Source: Vicia villosa | Taxonomy: Eukaryota > Streptophyta > Magnoliopsida > Fabales > Fabaceae | Assembly: GCF_029867415.1 (NCBI RefSeq) | Contig: NC_081183.1 | Coordinates: 64,616,336-64,680,335 of the forward strand | Reading direction: 5' to 3' | Length of the DNA: 64,000 bases | Shown here: positions 30,914 through 42,037 of the stretch, one piece after another | Numbering within the stretch: the first letter of the stretch is position 1 | How the letters are laid out: every line of letters starts with the position of its first letter | Position numbers and translations under genes: made by a program | Notes under the pieces: model-generated | Database searches by the model: none | What the model was told of the DNA's origin: nothing | Seen by the model: the letters and a program-made list of their open reading frames with translations, nothing else

Positions 30914-33331
30914 TGTAACACCCCATATTTTATATTTATTAATTTAATGGGAGTTTAAATTAATTTCTTGGATTATTGGTATTTTTAATTGTACTAAGTT
31001 GGAAATTGGGTAAAATAAGCTATTGGGCCAAGTTGTGGTTAGTAATGGCTGGGTTTGATTGATAGGCCTTATTACTAAAATTATTTTGGTTTATTTTCAT
31101 AAAATAAGAAAAAAGACGAAAATTGGAAAATAGAGAAGGAAAACCTAGGAGGGAGAGAAGGAGAATTCATGGAGAAAAGAGATTTTCGTATTCATGCTGC
31201 ATCCCTCACAAAATGGGTCATAACTCTCTGCTTGTAACTCCAAATCAGGTAATTCTCGAAGATTCGAATTCTACACGAAATTTCCTTCGATTTGATATAT
31301 TATTTTGTGTCAGAGAGGTTCTCGATGAGGGAGATAAGCGAGTTTGAAGATTAGGAATTCTTGCTGAAAGTGAAGAAAAGGGCTTACGGGTTTGATGGAG
31401 AAGAAGGGGAAAAGTCCAGATTCTTGTCTAAGGTAAGGGGGGACTCTTTCGATTAACATCTATTATCGAGTTATGGATAATAGGACTGATATATATTATT
31501 TCATGTCAATTGAGTCGTATGATAGAGTTGGGATTTTGGGGAAGTTTGTTGATAATTATCTGTTTTGATGAATTTCCATGAATTTGGTGTTGTATGATGT
31601 TTGATGATGCATAATATATGTTATATGTGTGTATGATATATGTTGTGTGGCTGTTTTGTGGTGTTTGATCAACTTGAATCGATTTGGTCGAGGTTGAGAA
31701 ATTTGGGATTCAGGTTCGTATGCTGTCAATTGCGATGGGAATCTCTGATCTGGTCAGTTCGCGCCGCGTCCAATTGTTGGCGCTGCAAACTGCTTGGAAG
31801 AAAGCTTGAGGAGAATTATTTCACTCATTTCGCGCCGCGTCCCTTGTTGGCGCCGCGAAGGCGTCATTTTGTGGCAGCGCGTCGCGAACAATGTGTGGCG
31901 TCGCGTGCTGCTAGTAAATTTTGAAAAGTTTAAAGATGCGTATCTTTTGAACCGTTGGCCTGTTTTAAGTGTCGTTTCGAGCAGGATGAAGTTTATGAAG
32001 TATTCTTTAATGTTAGGATGATGAAATGAGCAGTAGCTTGAGATTATTTTTAAATCATAATTTTGCTTGTTTTGATGTATGATGTGTTGTGGATATATAT
32101 GATAGGATATAACGATACAAGCTATTCTTAAAACATGGTTCCTGTGATGATTTGTTTGTTGGTATGATGAATCCCATGAGATATTTTTGTGATGATGTGA
32201 GTATGATGTGAATATCTTGTTTGTTGGATGGATGACGTATTGTTGACATATATGATGAAATGTGACAATATAAGATGTTGTTTTGAAAAACATTATGATG
32301 TGATGATTTGTTGAGAATTATATGATGATGATTGCTTTGTTTTAGAATGATGTGGATACATGTATGTTCTTCCTTATTGATGATGATGATGATGATTGAT
32401 GTGGATACATGTATATTCTTTAATGATGATGATGATGATTGATTGTATTTGAATGATGCTAATGTATAAAAACATACTTTGATGATGTTGATGATGATGA
32501 TGATGATGAAATGAGTATTTGATGTTGTTACTCATGGACTTGATGATGGTATAAGTATGTTCATGTATGTTTGCATTCATTCATATTTATTGATGATGTT
32601 GTATCCATGATGATGTGTTGGATCAGTAAAGGGCATGATTCCCATTGTGTGGAATCTATGTTGGCAGGGCCGTATCTTGATGATGTTGGATCGGTCGTGG
32701 GTTATTCCCATTTGATGATGTTGGTACCACATGCATAATGTCAGTTGCATTCATATGCATGACTTTTATAACATAATTGGATGTATTCCAGTGTTATAAA
32801 TATTGATGATGTGTTGGTTGATTATTTTGTGATGATGAAACTTGTCTGAATGTCTGTTTATGAAACAATTGGGTGAATGATGTAACTATGATGTGTTATT
32901 ATTTATGATTCAATAACATTTTTTAATTGGAATGAGACTCACCCTTACTGTTGACATTTCAGATTGGCGAGTAGCGGCTTTTGGCTTTGGTGAGGATAGC
33001 TCATAGGCCAGTTTGTTTAAGTATAGCGTTGGTGTCATGCTCTGATCTTGTAACACTGGGGAACGCTAGTTTAGAGTCGATGGTGTTACTCTATTGTGTT
33101 GTTATTGCATTAATTTTTGTGGGATATTGCATAGATGATGTTATGCTTATCCGTATGATGAATATTCTGTTGTGTAAAAACATGATTTTGTTAAATTGAT
33201 GATTCGTTCCTAAGTGAAGCATGATAATTGATTTATGATAAATTGTTTTAAATTGAATTGTGGCACCCTTGTTTTCATGTTTTACTTTGAATTATTTTAT
33301 TAATTTCCGCGGGGTTTAGTAGGGTGTTACA
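30914..33331 (+). repeat. Element C 3' LTR (2418 bp)
   Basis: Same ends as the 5' LTR, with scattered substitutions, the densest cluster near 31050-31095. The GAT microsatellite is at 32377-32515. A 179-codon minus-strand frame across 31754-32293 is low-complexity and has no family features. Confidence 0.9.
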
Positions 33332-33599
33332 AATCCAATTTGCATCCGTAGATGTCTGGAAAACCGTGCGTTAGGCTTTGCTTTGAATAAGATTCGAATC
33401 TTTGTATTGTACCTATCAGATAATATTCACTTGGTAACAATGTCAGTTTTTATGCAATGTTTATGATGCATGTAATGAATGAGATGGAGTTCTCAGAATA
33501 AATGAGAAACTTGTGTGTTATGTATGAATTCATTATGAGGTAAAGTATGCAATGTATGAATATGTTTATGACCTATGATATGTGGATATGATTTATGTT
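33332..33599 (-). mobile_element. Fragment of Ogre-like element E left of element D
   Basis: 268 bp between C and D. Read on the minus strand it is rich in CATACATT/ATGCAT words like other Ogre 3' UTRs. Because D has clean target duplications (ATGTT at 33595-33599 and 42033-42037), this piece and 42038 onward were once continuous, so it belongs to E. No coding content. Confidence 0.6.
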
Positions 33600-35083
33600 T
33601 GTAAGTACAAGCTTACACTCGCCAAGGAGTTTTTGACTCATGGAAAACACCATAAGTGAACAAATACAAAAGCACAAGTAAATGACTCAAGGAAAAGCAA
33701 GTTTTGGCTATCTTTACATCTGCTAGGTCGACCTAGCTCATCATCAGGCCGACTCAAACTGGAGCAAACAAAGTATGTTTCTTTTAGGTCGACCTAGCTC
33801 ATCATCAGGTCGACTCAAACTGAAGCAAACAAAGTATCTCTCTGTTAGGTCGACTCACCCACGCTCCTAGGTCGACCTAAACTGAAGAAAAGTCTCAAGA
33901 ACGTGTTTTAACTGATTTTAGGTCGACCTAGGCCTCCAACAGGTCGACCCAACTGGCAACAATTACAAACTGGTTTAATATACTCCATTTAGGTCGACCT
34001 AATCAATGAAGTAGGTCAACCTATCTCCTCAAGAAGTGCCAAAATTGTATGTTTGCTCTGCACCAACATACCAGCTCCTTTATATATCCTTTTATGTTAA
34101 TTATCTCTGTTCAACACCAACAACTGAAAGAGACACAAAGGCTTCTCATCTTCGTTCTTCTTCTCAACTCCAACACAACTAAACACAGTAATTTTTGCGT
34201 TGAGGGTTTGCGATCAAGATCGATAACGTCCATGGAACGGAATTGAAGATTCCTAGTGGGTGAAGATTTGTGGGGTTTTTGGTGAATAAAATCTGCGGAT
34301 TTTGTCCTCCAAGATTGGTGAATTTTGGGGGTTTTTATCAAGAGACTTCATCAAAGATTTAGCTGAGTGTGAAGATTGAAGAACAAGGGTTCAAGCAATT
34401 GAAAACACTGCAGAAAGGGAATCAAAGTGAAGCTCTTGGAAGATACTTGATCTGGCCCAAGATCAAGGGGAAGAAGATTCAAAGGATCAACATATTCGGT
34501 TTATCGTTATCGCTTTATTATCTTCTTTGTCTAAACTGTTTTCAATCATAATGAAAGACATCCCAATTCCCGTTTGGAATTGGGGGCAGATGTAGTCGTA
34601 GCGAGGACGATCGACGAACTGCCTGAACAAATATTGTGTTCTTATTGCTTTTATATTTTCATTTACGTTTCGCTTAATTCTGGTCATAATTGCAAATTGA
34701 TCAAAGGTTCAAGTGTTAAACTTGTGTGATAAGATTCTACACAAACATCACAAGTCACCACACATTGAATCATAACAATTTGGACATTATTACCAAGTGT
34801 TTGATATATTGCTTCAACCATTATCGAGTCATTGCAAACAAAGTTAATCAAGCAAGTAGTTAAACGATTTACATTAGCTTAATTGATTGATTCTCTAAGT
34901 GGCCTTTTCATTGTTAACTCTTAACTATTTTGTGGTTTAAATCACATATCCGATTCTTTCAATAGTGGTTCGGAATAGACGCGAGTCGATCCCGAAACGC
35001 TTTCGCCTAAACTTGAAATAAATCGAAAAATTCTGAGGCATCTATTCACCCCCCCTCTAGATCCTTAAGCCTAGCGTCTATCA
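33600..35083 (+). repeat. Element D 5' LTR (1484 bp)
   Basis: Bounded on the left by the ATGTT duplication and on the right by the primer site. Its last 285 bp match 41752-42032 with roughly 3 percent differences. U3 carries the GTCGAC array (33724-34022) and a TATATAT box (34081-34087). The remaining 1 kb is leader/U5 without genes. Confidence 0.85.
33724..34022 (+). repeat. GTCGAC-palindrome array upstream of the element D TATA box
   Basis: At least eight copies or near copies of AGGTCGACCT or its half. The first two lie in a 62-bp tandem duplication (33724, 33786). The array ends about 60 bp before the TATA box, a position expected for enhancer-like protein-binding sites. The same motif recurs at 40394-40592. 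Confidence 0.8.
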
Positions 35084-35085
35084 AG

Positions 35086-35098
35086 TGGCATCAAGAGC
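35086..35098 (+). promoter_or_regulatory. Element D primer binding site (Met-tRNA type, diverged)
   Basis: TGGCATCAAGAGC, 2 bp after the LTR end, is a two-change variant of the usual TGGTATCAGAGC. Confidence 0.7.
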
Positions 35099-35138
35099 TC
35101 TGGTTCATTACGTGCTACGTGAAACACTTATTGGAAAG

Positions 35139-36878
35139 ATGGCTTCCGGACCTAAAGGGGCTCATAATAGAGCTCCAGTTTTCAACGGTGAAAACTATGG
35201 CTATTGGAAGGATTGTATGTGCGTTCATATCAATGCCATTGATAGGAACATTTGGACAGCAATTGTCTATGGTCCCTTTTAAATTACCATGACAAATGCA
35301 GCTGGTACTGTTGTCCCTAAACCAGAAAATACTTGGGATGCTGAAGATGAAAAGAGATATGGATACGATTGGAAAGCGAGAAACATTCTAATATCAGCTC
35401 TAAGAGTTGGTGAATACTATCGTGTTTCCCATTGTAGATCCGCTAAAGCTATGTGGGACACATTGCAAGTTGCCCATGAGGGCACAGATGATGTCAAACT
35501 AGCTAGAATCAATACGTTAACTCAAGAGTTCGAACTCTTTCACATGGAAGATGGTGAATCCATCGAAAACATGCAAAAGAGATTCGTGCATCTTAAAAAT
35601 CGTTTAAATTCTCTTGATAGACCTATTTCCAATGCAATTGCTACTAACAAACTTTTAAGATGTTTAAACAGGGAATGGCAACCCAAGGTTACAGCCATAA
35701 AGGAAGCAAATGATCTAAATACCTTAGACATCACCACTCTCTTTGGTAAACTTGAAGAACATGAGCAACATCTTAAATGCCTTGACATGCATGAGAAAGG
35801 GGCAAAGAAAGATAAGAACATGGAGAAAGAGGTAGAGAAGAAGTCAATAGCTCTAAAGGCTTCAAGCTCCAAGACCTCAAAGCAAGAGCAAGAGGACGGT
35901 GATACAAGTGATGAGGAAGACTCGGATGATGAGGAAATGGGACTGTTTGTACGAAGGTACAACAAATACATAAAGAAAAATGGAGCTAAACACTCCGACA
36001 AAAGCTTGATCAACTATAGGAAACAATTTAACAAGTACAAACAAGATGAGAATAACAAAGGAAAATCCAAAGGTCCTTGTTTTAACTGTGGTAAAGTTGG
36101 TCATTACAAACCGGATTGTCCATACCTTAAGAAGTAAAAGGATTAGAATCAAAGCAAAGGTCACAACAAGCCTAGAAGAGCCTACATAGCATGGGAAAGT
36201 GATTCATCTAGTGAAGACTCATCAAGCGATGAAGAAGAATTAGCAAACTTATGTCTTATGGTTCATCAACACAAGAAAAAGAAACATGTAAGTCATCTTA
36301 AACCCGAACTTGTAGATAAGGTATCTCATTCTCAATTAAAATTAGCCTTTGAAGAACTGCATAGAGATGCAATTGAAGCTTTCAAACTTTTGTCCTCAAA
36401 CAAGAAATTTTTTTCATATCTTGAATCAAAAGTTGAGAAAACCGAAAAGGATATGGAAGCTTTAAAACAGTCTATGCTAGATATTCAAAAATATAAAATT
36501 GAGAAAGAGCCTACATCATGGTTTGGTTGTGAGACATGTCATATTTGGCAAAAAGAAGTAAGAGATCTAAAAGCCAAATTAGACAAGGCTATACAACCAA
36601 AGGTGACATTTGCGGTTGATCCAAACAAATTCAAGAGATCTTATACTCCTCCATATAGTAAATACACCTTCATACCTAAAGCTTCAACCAGCAAAACGGT
36701 ATATTCTCATCATATTACGTGTCACTATTGTTGCAAAAAGGGACATACCATTGAAAAATGCAAATTTAGGAGAACTTTAGTTCCTAAAGGTGTCTTTCAA
36801 TGGTTGCCTAAGTGCAACACCTTATTTGCTCACTATCAAGGACCCAATGAAGATTGGGGACCTTCAATTCTAAATTAA
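35139..36878 (+). pseudogene. gag: Element D Gag
   Basis: Start chosen at ATG 35139 (MASGPKGAHNRAPVFNGENY); the frame also reads upstream into the primer site without an ATG. The UBN2-type copia gag domain spans 35150-35780 (NILISALRVGEYYRV, LARINTLTQEFELF). A CCHC knuckle CFNCGKVGHYKPDC lies near 36080 and a second one, CHYCCKKGHTIEKC, near 36720. An acidic Asp/Glu/Ser stretch follows the core. In-frame stops at 35280-35282, 36135-36137 and 36144-36146 break it. Gag would form the particle that holds element RNA. Confidence 0.85.
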
Positions 36879-38479
36879 TTTTGCAGGAAAAGTGTCTTGA
36901 CATTGCCGAAAGGTTGTGGTTCCTGGATAGCGGATGTTCAAGACACATGACGGGAGACATATCACTTTTTGTTGAGTTTCACGCAAAGAAAAAGGGGTAT
37001 GTCACCTATGGAGACAACAATCGGGGAGCTATACTTGATAAAGGAAGTGTAGGTAACCCGTCTACCACAACTATAACTGATGTGTTACTAGTAGAAGGTC
37101 TTAAACATAATCTCTTAAGTATAAGTTAATTGTGCGACAAACATTTCAAAGTAACTTTTACAAATTCTGGTTGCACAATAGAACATACTAAGAAAAGAGA
37201 CATTATGTTTAATGGCATAAGAGTAAACAACATCTATATACTGAATTTGGATGAAGTATCTAAGTCAAGTGCCAAGTGTCTTATTTCTCTAGGTGAAGAC
37301 TCATGGCTTTGGCATAGACGCCTTGCCCACATAAATTTTGACTTACTTAATAAGGTTGTCACAAAAGACTTAGTAATCGGTTTACCAAAAATTAAGTTTT
37401 CAAAGGATCATCTATGTGATGCATGTCAAAAGGGGAAGCAAACAAAGACTTCTTTTAAATCAAAAAACGTGGTTTCAATATCACGTCCCCTTGAGCTTCT
37501 TCACATGGACCTCTTTGGCCCTTCAAGGGCAAAAAGCATAGGTGGAAACATCTATGGTTTTGTGATTGTTGATGATTACTCTAGATTTTGTTGGACAATC
37601 TTCCTACCTAGTAAGGATCAAACTTTTCCAGCTTTTACTCACTTTGCAAGGTTATGTCAAAACAAAATGAACACTAAAATAGTTGCAATCCGTAGCGATC
37701 ACGGTGGAGAATTTGAAAACTATCTTTTTGAAAAATACTGTGATAAACATGGAATTGAACATAACTTTTCAGCTCCTAGAACACCACAACAAAACGGAGT
37801 GGTTGAATGTAAAAATCGTGTTCTAGAGGAGTTGGCAAGAACAATGCTCAATGAGGGTAGTCTACCTAAATATTTCTGGGCTGATGCTATTAGCACCGCA
37901 TGTTATGTTTTGAATAGGATACTAATACGTCCTATACTAAAAAAAACACCATATGAATTATTAAAGGGTAGAAAACCAAATGTGTCACATCTCCACGTAT
38001 TCGGTTGCAAATGTTTTGTGTTAAATAACGGTAAGGATAACCTTGGGAAATTCGATGCTAAAGTTGACGAAGGCATCTTTCTTGGTTACTCTCAATCTAG
38101 TAAAGCATATAGGATTTACAACAAAAGGTTACTTATAGTTAAAGAGTCAGTTCATGTGTCCTTTGATGAATCTTATGCAAAATGTGTCGAGAAAGGTATA
38201 TCTTTTAATAGTGCAGGCCCATCTACTAAAGACATTGTCAAAGATAAGGAAGACGAAAGTGAAAGTGTTGCAAAGGAAGATGCTAAGCAAGATAAAGATG
38301 AGTCTCATGATAATGTTGAAAAAGAAAGCATCTCAAACAACGAAGAACTTCCTAAGGCATGGACAAACATAAAAGATCATCCAATCGACAACATAATAGG
38401 GGACATCTCAAAGGGCATTACAACACGCTCCAAGATAAGTAAATTTTGTCATCATTTTTCTTTTGTTTCACAAGTTTAG
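36879..38479 (+). pseudogene. Element D protease and integrase
   Basis: A frameshift near 36880 leads into the protease frame with active site WFLDSGCSRHMTG near 36920. TAA 37127-37129 interrupts the frame where copia proteins normally have Gln (CAA). The integrase follows with HRRLAHINF...CDACQKGKQ (zinc domain) and catalytic residues in HMDLFGPS, IRSDHGGEF and VVECKNR. The last is usually VVERKNR, so an Arg has become Cys next to the catalytic Glu. The core ends before a Lys/Glu/Asp-rich linker (38220-38350). TAG 38477-38479 separates it from RT in the same frame. Confidence 0.85.
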
Positions 38480-40012
38480 CCGAAAAACGCTATGGACGCT
38501 TTACTTGATGAGCATTGGCTAATGGCCATGCAAGAAGAATTAAACCAATTTAAACGGAACGATGTTTGGGACCTTGTCCCTCATCCGGGAGCACATCAAG
38601 TGATCGGTACTAGATGGGTTTTTCGTAACAAACTTGATGAAAACGGAGTTATTACTAGAAACAAGGCTAGGTTAGTAGCTCAAGGCTACAATCAAGAGGA
38701 AGGTATTGATTATGAAGAGACGTACGCTCCCGTAGCACGTTGCGAGGCTATTCGTCTCTTACTTGCTTATGCTAGCTCAAAAGACTTTAAACTCTTTCAA
38801 ATGGATGTTACAAGTGCCTTTCTAAATGTCTACATTAATGAAGAGGTGTATGTAGCTCAACCACCCGGTTTTGAAAATTACAAGTACCCAACCCATGTTT
38901 ATAAGTTGAAACGTGCTTTATACGGTCTTAAACAAGCTCCTAGGGCTTGGTATAAACGTTTAAGCAAATTCCTACTTAGTCAAGGATACTTTAGGGGTAA
39001 AGTTGACACTACTCTCTTCATTAAAATAAAAGATAAAGATATACTTTTGGTTTAATTTTATGTAGATGATATTATATTTGGGTCGACTAATGCAAAACTT
39101 GTCAAAGAATTTTCTAAGCTTATGCAGAGTGAATTTGAGATGAGCCTCATGGGAAAATTGAACTTCTTCCTTGGTCTACAAATCAAGCAACTTAGTCAAG
39201 GAACCTTCGTTAGTCAAACCAAGTATTGCATGGAGTTGCTTAAGAGATTTGGAATGAGTGAGGCAAAAGAAATTGACACACCTATGGCAACCAATGGCAA
39301 CCTAGACAAGGATGAAAAGGGTAAAGAAGTTGATGTGAAATTGTACCGAGGTATGATAGGCTCACTATTGTACCTCACAGCTTCAAGACCGGACATTATG
39401 TTTAGTGTATGCATGTGCGCAAGATACCAATCATGCCCAAAGGAATCACACCTAAAAGCTGTAAAAAGAATTCTACGATATCTCCGTGGAACCACTACAT
39501 ATGGCCTATGGTATCCTAAGGGAAATGAATTCTATTTGGTGGGATACTCCGACTCAGACTTTGCTGGATGCAAATCTGACAGAAAGGGTACCAGTGGGAC
39601 ATGTCATCTATTCTCAAATTCATTGATAAGTTGGCACATCCAGAAACAAGTATCAGTTGCATTATCTACAGCTGAGGCAGAATACGTAGCTGCCGGAAGC
39701 TGCTGTGCTCAGATATTATGGCTCAAGCAGCAGCTCATTGACTTTGGTATTAAGCTTGATCGAATACCTATCATGTGCGACAACACAAGCGCCTTCAACT
39801 TAAGCAAGAATCCTGTTCTACACTCACGAACCAAGCATATCAAAATAAGGCATCACTTCCTAAGAGATCATGTAGAAAAAGGAGAAGTAATATTTGAACA
39901 TGTAGAGAGCAAGAAACAACTAGCTGATATCTTTACCAAACCTCTTGCAACCGAGCCGTTCTTCAACATTCGAAGAGAATTAGTGATATTAGATATCTCT
40001 AATTTGAGCTAA
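38480..40012 (+). pseudogene. Element D reverse transcriptase and RNase H
   Basis: RT motifs: GTRWVFRNKLDENG, RLVAQGYNQEEGIDYEETY, FQMDVTSAFLN, YGLKQAPRAWY. TAA 39053-39055 falls two codons before the catalytic YVDD, which is itself intact at 39060. RNase H shows SDSDFAGCKSDRKGTSG, ALSTAEAEYVAA and CDNTSAFNLSKNP, ending with the usual LADIFTKPL. The frame then stops cleanly at TAA 40010-40012. It would copy element RNA to DNA, but the stops prevent a full product. Confidence 0.88.
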
Positions 40013-40732
40013 ACATGCTCTTGTTTGTTTATTTAATTATTTTTAATTCTATACTCTGATTATGCTCAAACTAACACCTCTCTTAGTATGAAGATAGTAC
40101 GAAATCAATCAAGGATCGTGCTACATTGACAAAGATGCCAAGATATCTGCAAGTTGAGAAAATGGTAACATGTTTGTTGTTCACTTCCAAAAATATTATT
40201 GATGCTATAATATGCTATCAATTAACATGTTTATAGTGACTTCATATATGCTTCTCCACCTATCTCATTTACATGTATATGTTATTCATCATTACTCACA
40301 ATATATCATGTTTGGGCTTAAACATAGTAGAATAAGCATACATCAAACATTCATAAGTCACTCCATTGCAATTTGAAGCATTTTAAGCATCTTAGGTCGA
40401 CCTCCTATGCATCTGAGTCGACCTGTTGAAGCACTTTTTAAAATTAACAAAAACACTTCCAGCTACGTCGACCTACCCATGTTTTAAGTCGACCTATTCT
40501 GAAGTTTTTTTTATTGCTTCTGCTAGGTCGACGCAGCCTTAGTTTAGGTCGACCTACTGAGACATAAATGTCAAAAATTGGGCTTTTAGGTCGACCCGGC
40601 CCATTCTCATACATACTAATGCATACATTTTCATTCTTGTTCATTCTTAAACACTTTGTCTACGGCTAACCCTAATCCTCCAAGATAAAATTCCTCCAAT
40701 TCTCATTACTTTCACACAAATCATCTCCAATC
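40013..40732 (+). other. Element D spacer between pol and the extra ORF
   Basis: AT-rich, no ORF. Contains a second cluster of GTCGAC motifs (40394-40592), at least six, in the same style as the LTR array, followed by a C/A-rich stretch (40680-40732) like a plant 5' leader. It may be a promoter for the downstream ORF. Confidence 0.55.
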
Positions 40733-41738
40733 ATGGCCCCAAAATCCAGAAAAGGGAAGGAAATTGCATCCGGATCATCCTCTCAACCGGTAAGTGCTCT
40801 AGCTCTTGTTCATCCCGATTGTAGAGAAAATTTTGAAAATTGACAGATGAAAAGAAAAATCATTAAACAATATGTTTATAACCCTAAGGTAGCAGACTGT
40901 ATGCATATACCCGAAGTTACTAATCTGATTAGGCATCAAAATGTCCATCCACTATTGGAATGTGACACTCCTTACTGTGAGAATACTGTTAGGGCTTTCT
41001 ATGCTGGGTTACAAAAGGGGGAAGGTTGTTGCTTCAGGTTTAAGATGGGGTCTAGATCGCACCTGGTTGACAAAAGGGTTTGGGTCAGCATCTTTGGCCT
41101 TACAATTGTGGGAGATGAACTCTGTATAAAAGACGGTGAGGTTCCGGCTAACTATGATCACTTGGCCTACATGAGATCAATCCTCAAAGACCCTTCCATT
41201 ATTGAAAAACCAAATGAAACGATTGCAGCAGGGCACTTAAAAAGAGATCCTAGGCTCTTGAATTGGATCATCTCAAGAATCATTAGACCACGAGCAGGAG
41301 GATACTCTAGAGTTAAAAGAAATGAAATTCTGTTAATGTATCTGCTTCAAAACAGAACCCATGTGAACTGGCCAAATTTTCTTGCCACCAAGTTCTATGA
41401 GGTAAAGCAAAAAAACTACTGCTCTATGCTATGGATCAATCATTCAGACAATTGTGAACCATTTTGGTATGAAACTTGATGGTCTGTCTTACATTAGAGT
41501 CAAACAACCTCAAGACTTCTCTCAGACAACCTTGACCCTCATGGGCTACCACTGGGATCCTAATAGGCAAACCTACTATCTCATCCAAAAGGGAACCAGA
41601 AAAATTATCTACAATTATGATGATCCTGCAAAATTTGGTCACCTTAGAGGTAATGAAAATGAAGGACATGATCTTGACATGCCAAATGATGATGATCACA
41701 CAATGGGCGATGTTCCTCATGATGGGGATTCAAATTAG
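40733..41738 (+). pseudogene. Element D extra 3' ORF (SIRE env-like position)
   Basis: Starts at ATG 40733 (MAPKSRKGKEIASGSSSQP), a start typical of plant retroelement extra ORFs. TGA at 40841-40843 is in frame before the long block 40847-41479 (KKIIKQYVYN-like, then FYAGLQKGEGCCFRFKMG, LNWIISRIIRPRAGG). A GTAAGT at 40790 and TTGACAG at 40840-40846 could remove that stop as a 57-nt intron, short for a plant. A frameshift near 41455-41479 leads into an acidic His/Asp-rich tail ending at 41738. Function unknown; no clear signal peptide or membrane segment. Confidence 0.6.
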
Positions 41739-41751
41739 CAATATGCCACTT

Positions 41752-42032
41752 GATATATTGCTTCAACCATTATCGAGTCATTGCAAACAAAGTTAATCAA
41801 GCAAGTAGTTAAACGATTTACATTAGCTTAATTGATTGATTCTCTAAGTGGTCTTTTCATTGTTAACTCTTAACTATTTTATGGTTTAAATCACATATCC
41901 GATTCTTTCAATAGTGGTTCGGAATAAACGCGAGTCGATCCCGAAACTCTTTCGCCTAAACTTGAAATAATTCCGAAAAATTCTGAGGCATCTATTCACC
42001 CCCCTCTAGATCCTTAAGCCTAGCGTCTAACA
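41752..42032 (+). repeat. Element D 3' LTR, 3' part only
   Basis: Begins with TTGATATATTGCTTCAACC, matching the 5' LTR from about 34803, and ends TAACA before the ATGTT duplication. A deletion fused the end of the extra ORF to this point, removing about 1.2 kb of LTR with the TATA box and GTCGAC array. Confidence 0.9.
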
Positions 42033-42037
42033 ATGTT

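Larger units (their letters stand above)
25287..33331 (+). mobile_element. Ty3/gypsy element C, non-coding, both LTRs present
   Basis: LTRs at 25287-27710 and 30914-33331 share the ends TGTAACACCCC and GGGTGTTACA. A Met-tRNA primer site and a polypurine tract are in the right places. The 3.2 kb interior has no ORF of note. LTR ends, primer site and the AGTGGGGGAGA tract are of the Tekay-like chromovirus kind. LTR divergence is several-fold higher than in Ogre B. The right flank starts AATCC. The left flank shows only CC because Ogre B lies directly next to it. Confidence 0.85.
33600..42032 (+). mobile_element. Ty1/copia retrotransposon D (SIRE/Maximus-like)
   Basis: Order gag, protease, integrase, RT, RNase H is diagnostic of Ty1/copia. 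The 5' LTR is 33600-35083 (TGTAAG...TATCA). The 3' LTR has lost its 5' part and keeps about 280 bp ending at 42032. Five-base target duplications ATGTT flank it. An extra ORF after pol fits the SIRE/Maximus lineage. At least six nonsense codons and one frameshift show it is dead. Confidence 0.9.

Noticed and set aside
31754..32293. 179-aa minus-strand ORF in the element C 3' LTR
   Set aside because: His/Tyr-rich low-complexity translation of LTR repeats, no family features, not open in the matching 5' LTR over the same length.
33724..34022. Spaced repeats resembling a CRISPR array
   Set aside because: Plant nuclear DNA; repeats are palindromic 10-mers with irregular spacing in a retrotransposon U3.
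35540..36013. 157-aa minus-strand ORF
   Set aside because: Antisense shadow of the copia gag; the plus frame has a recognised domain and zinc knuckle.
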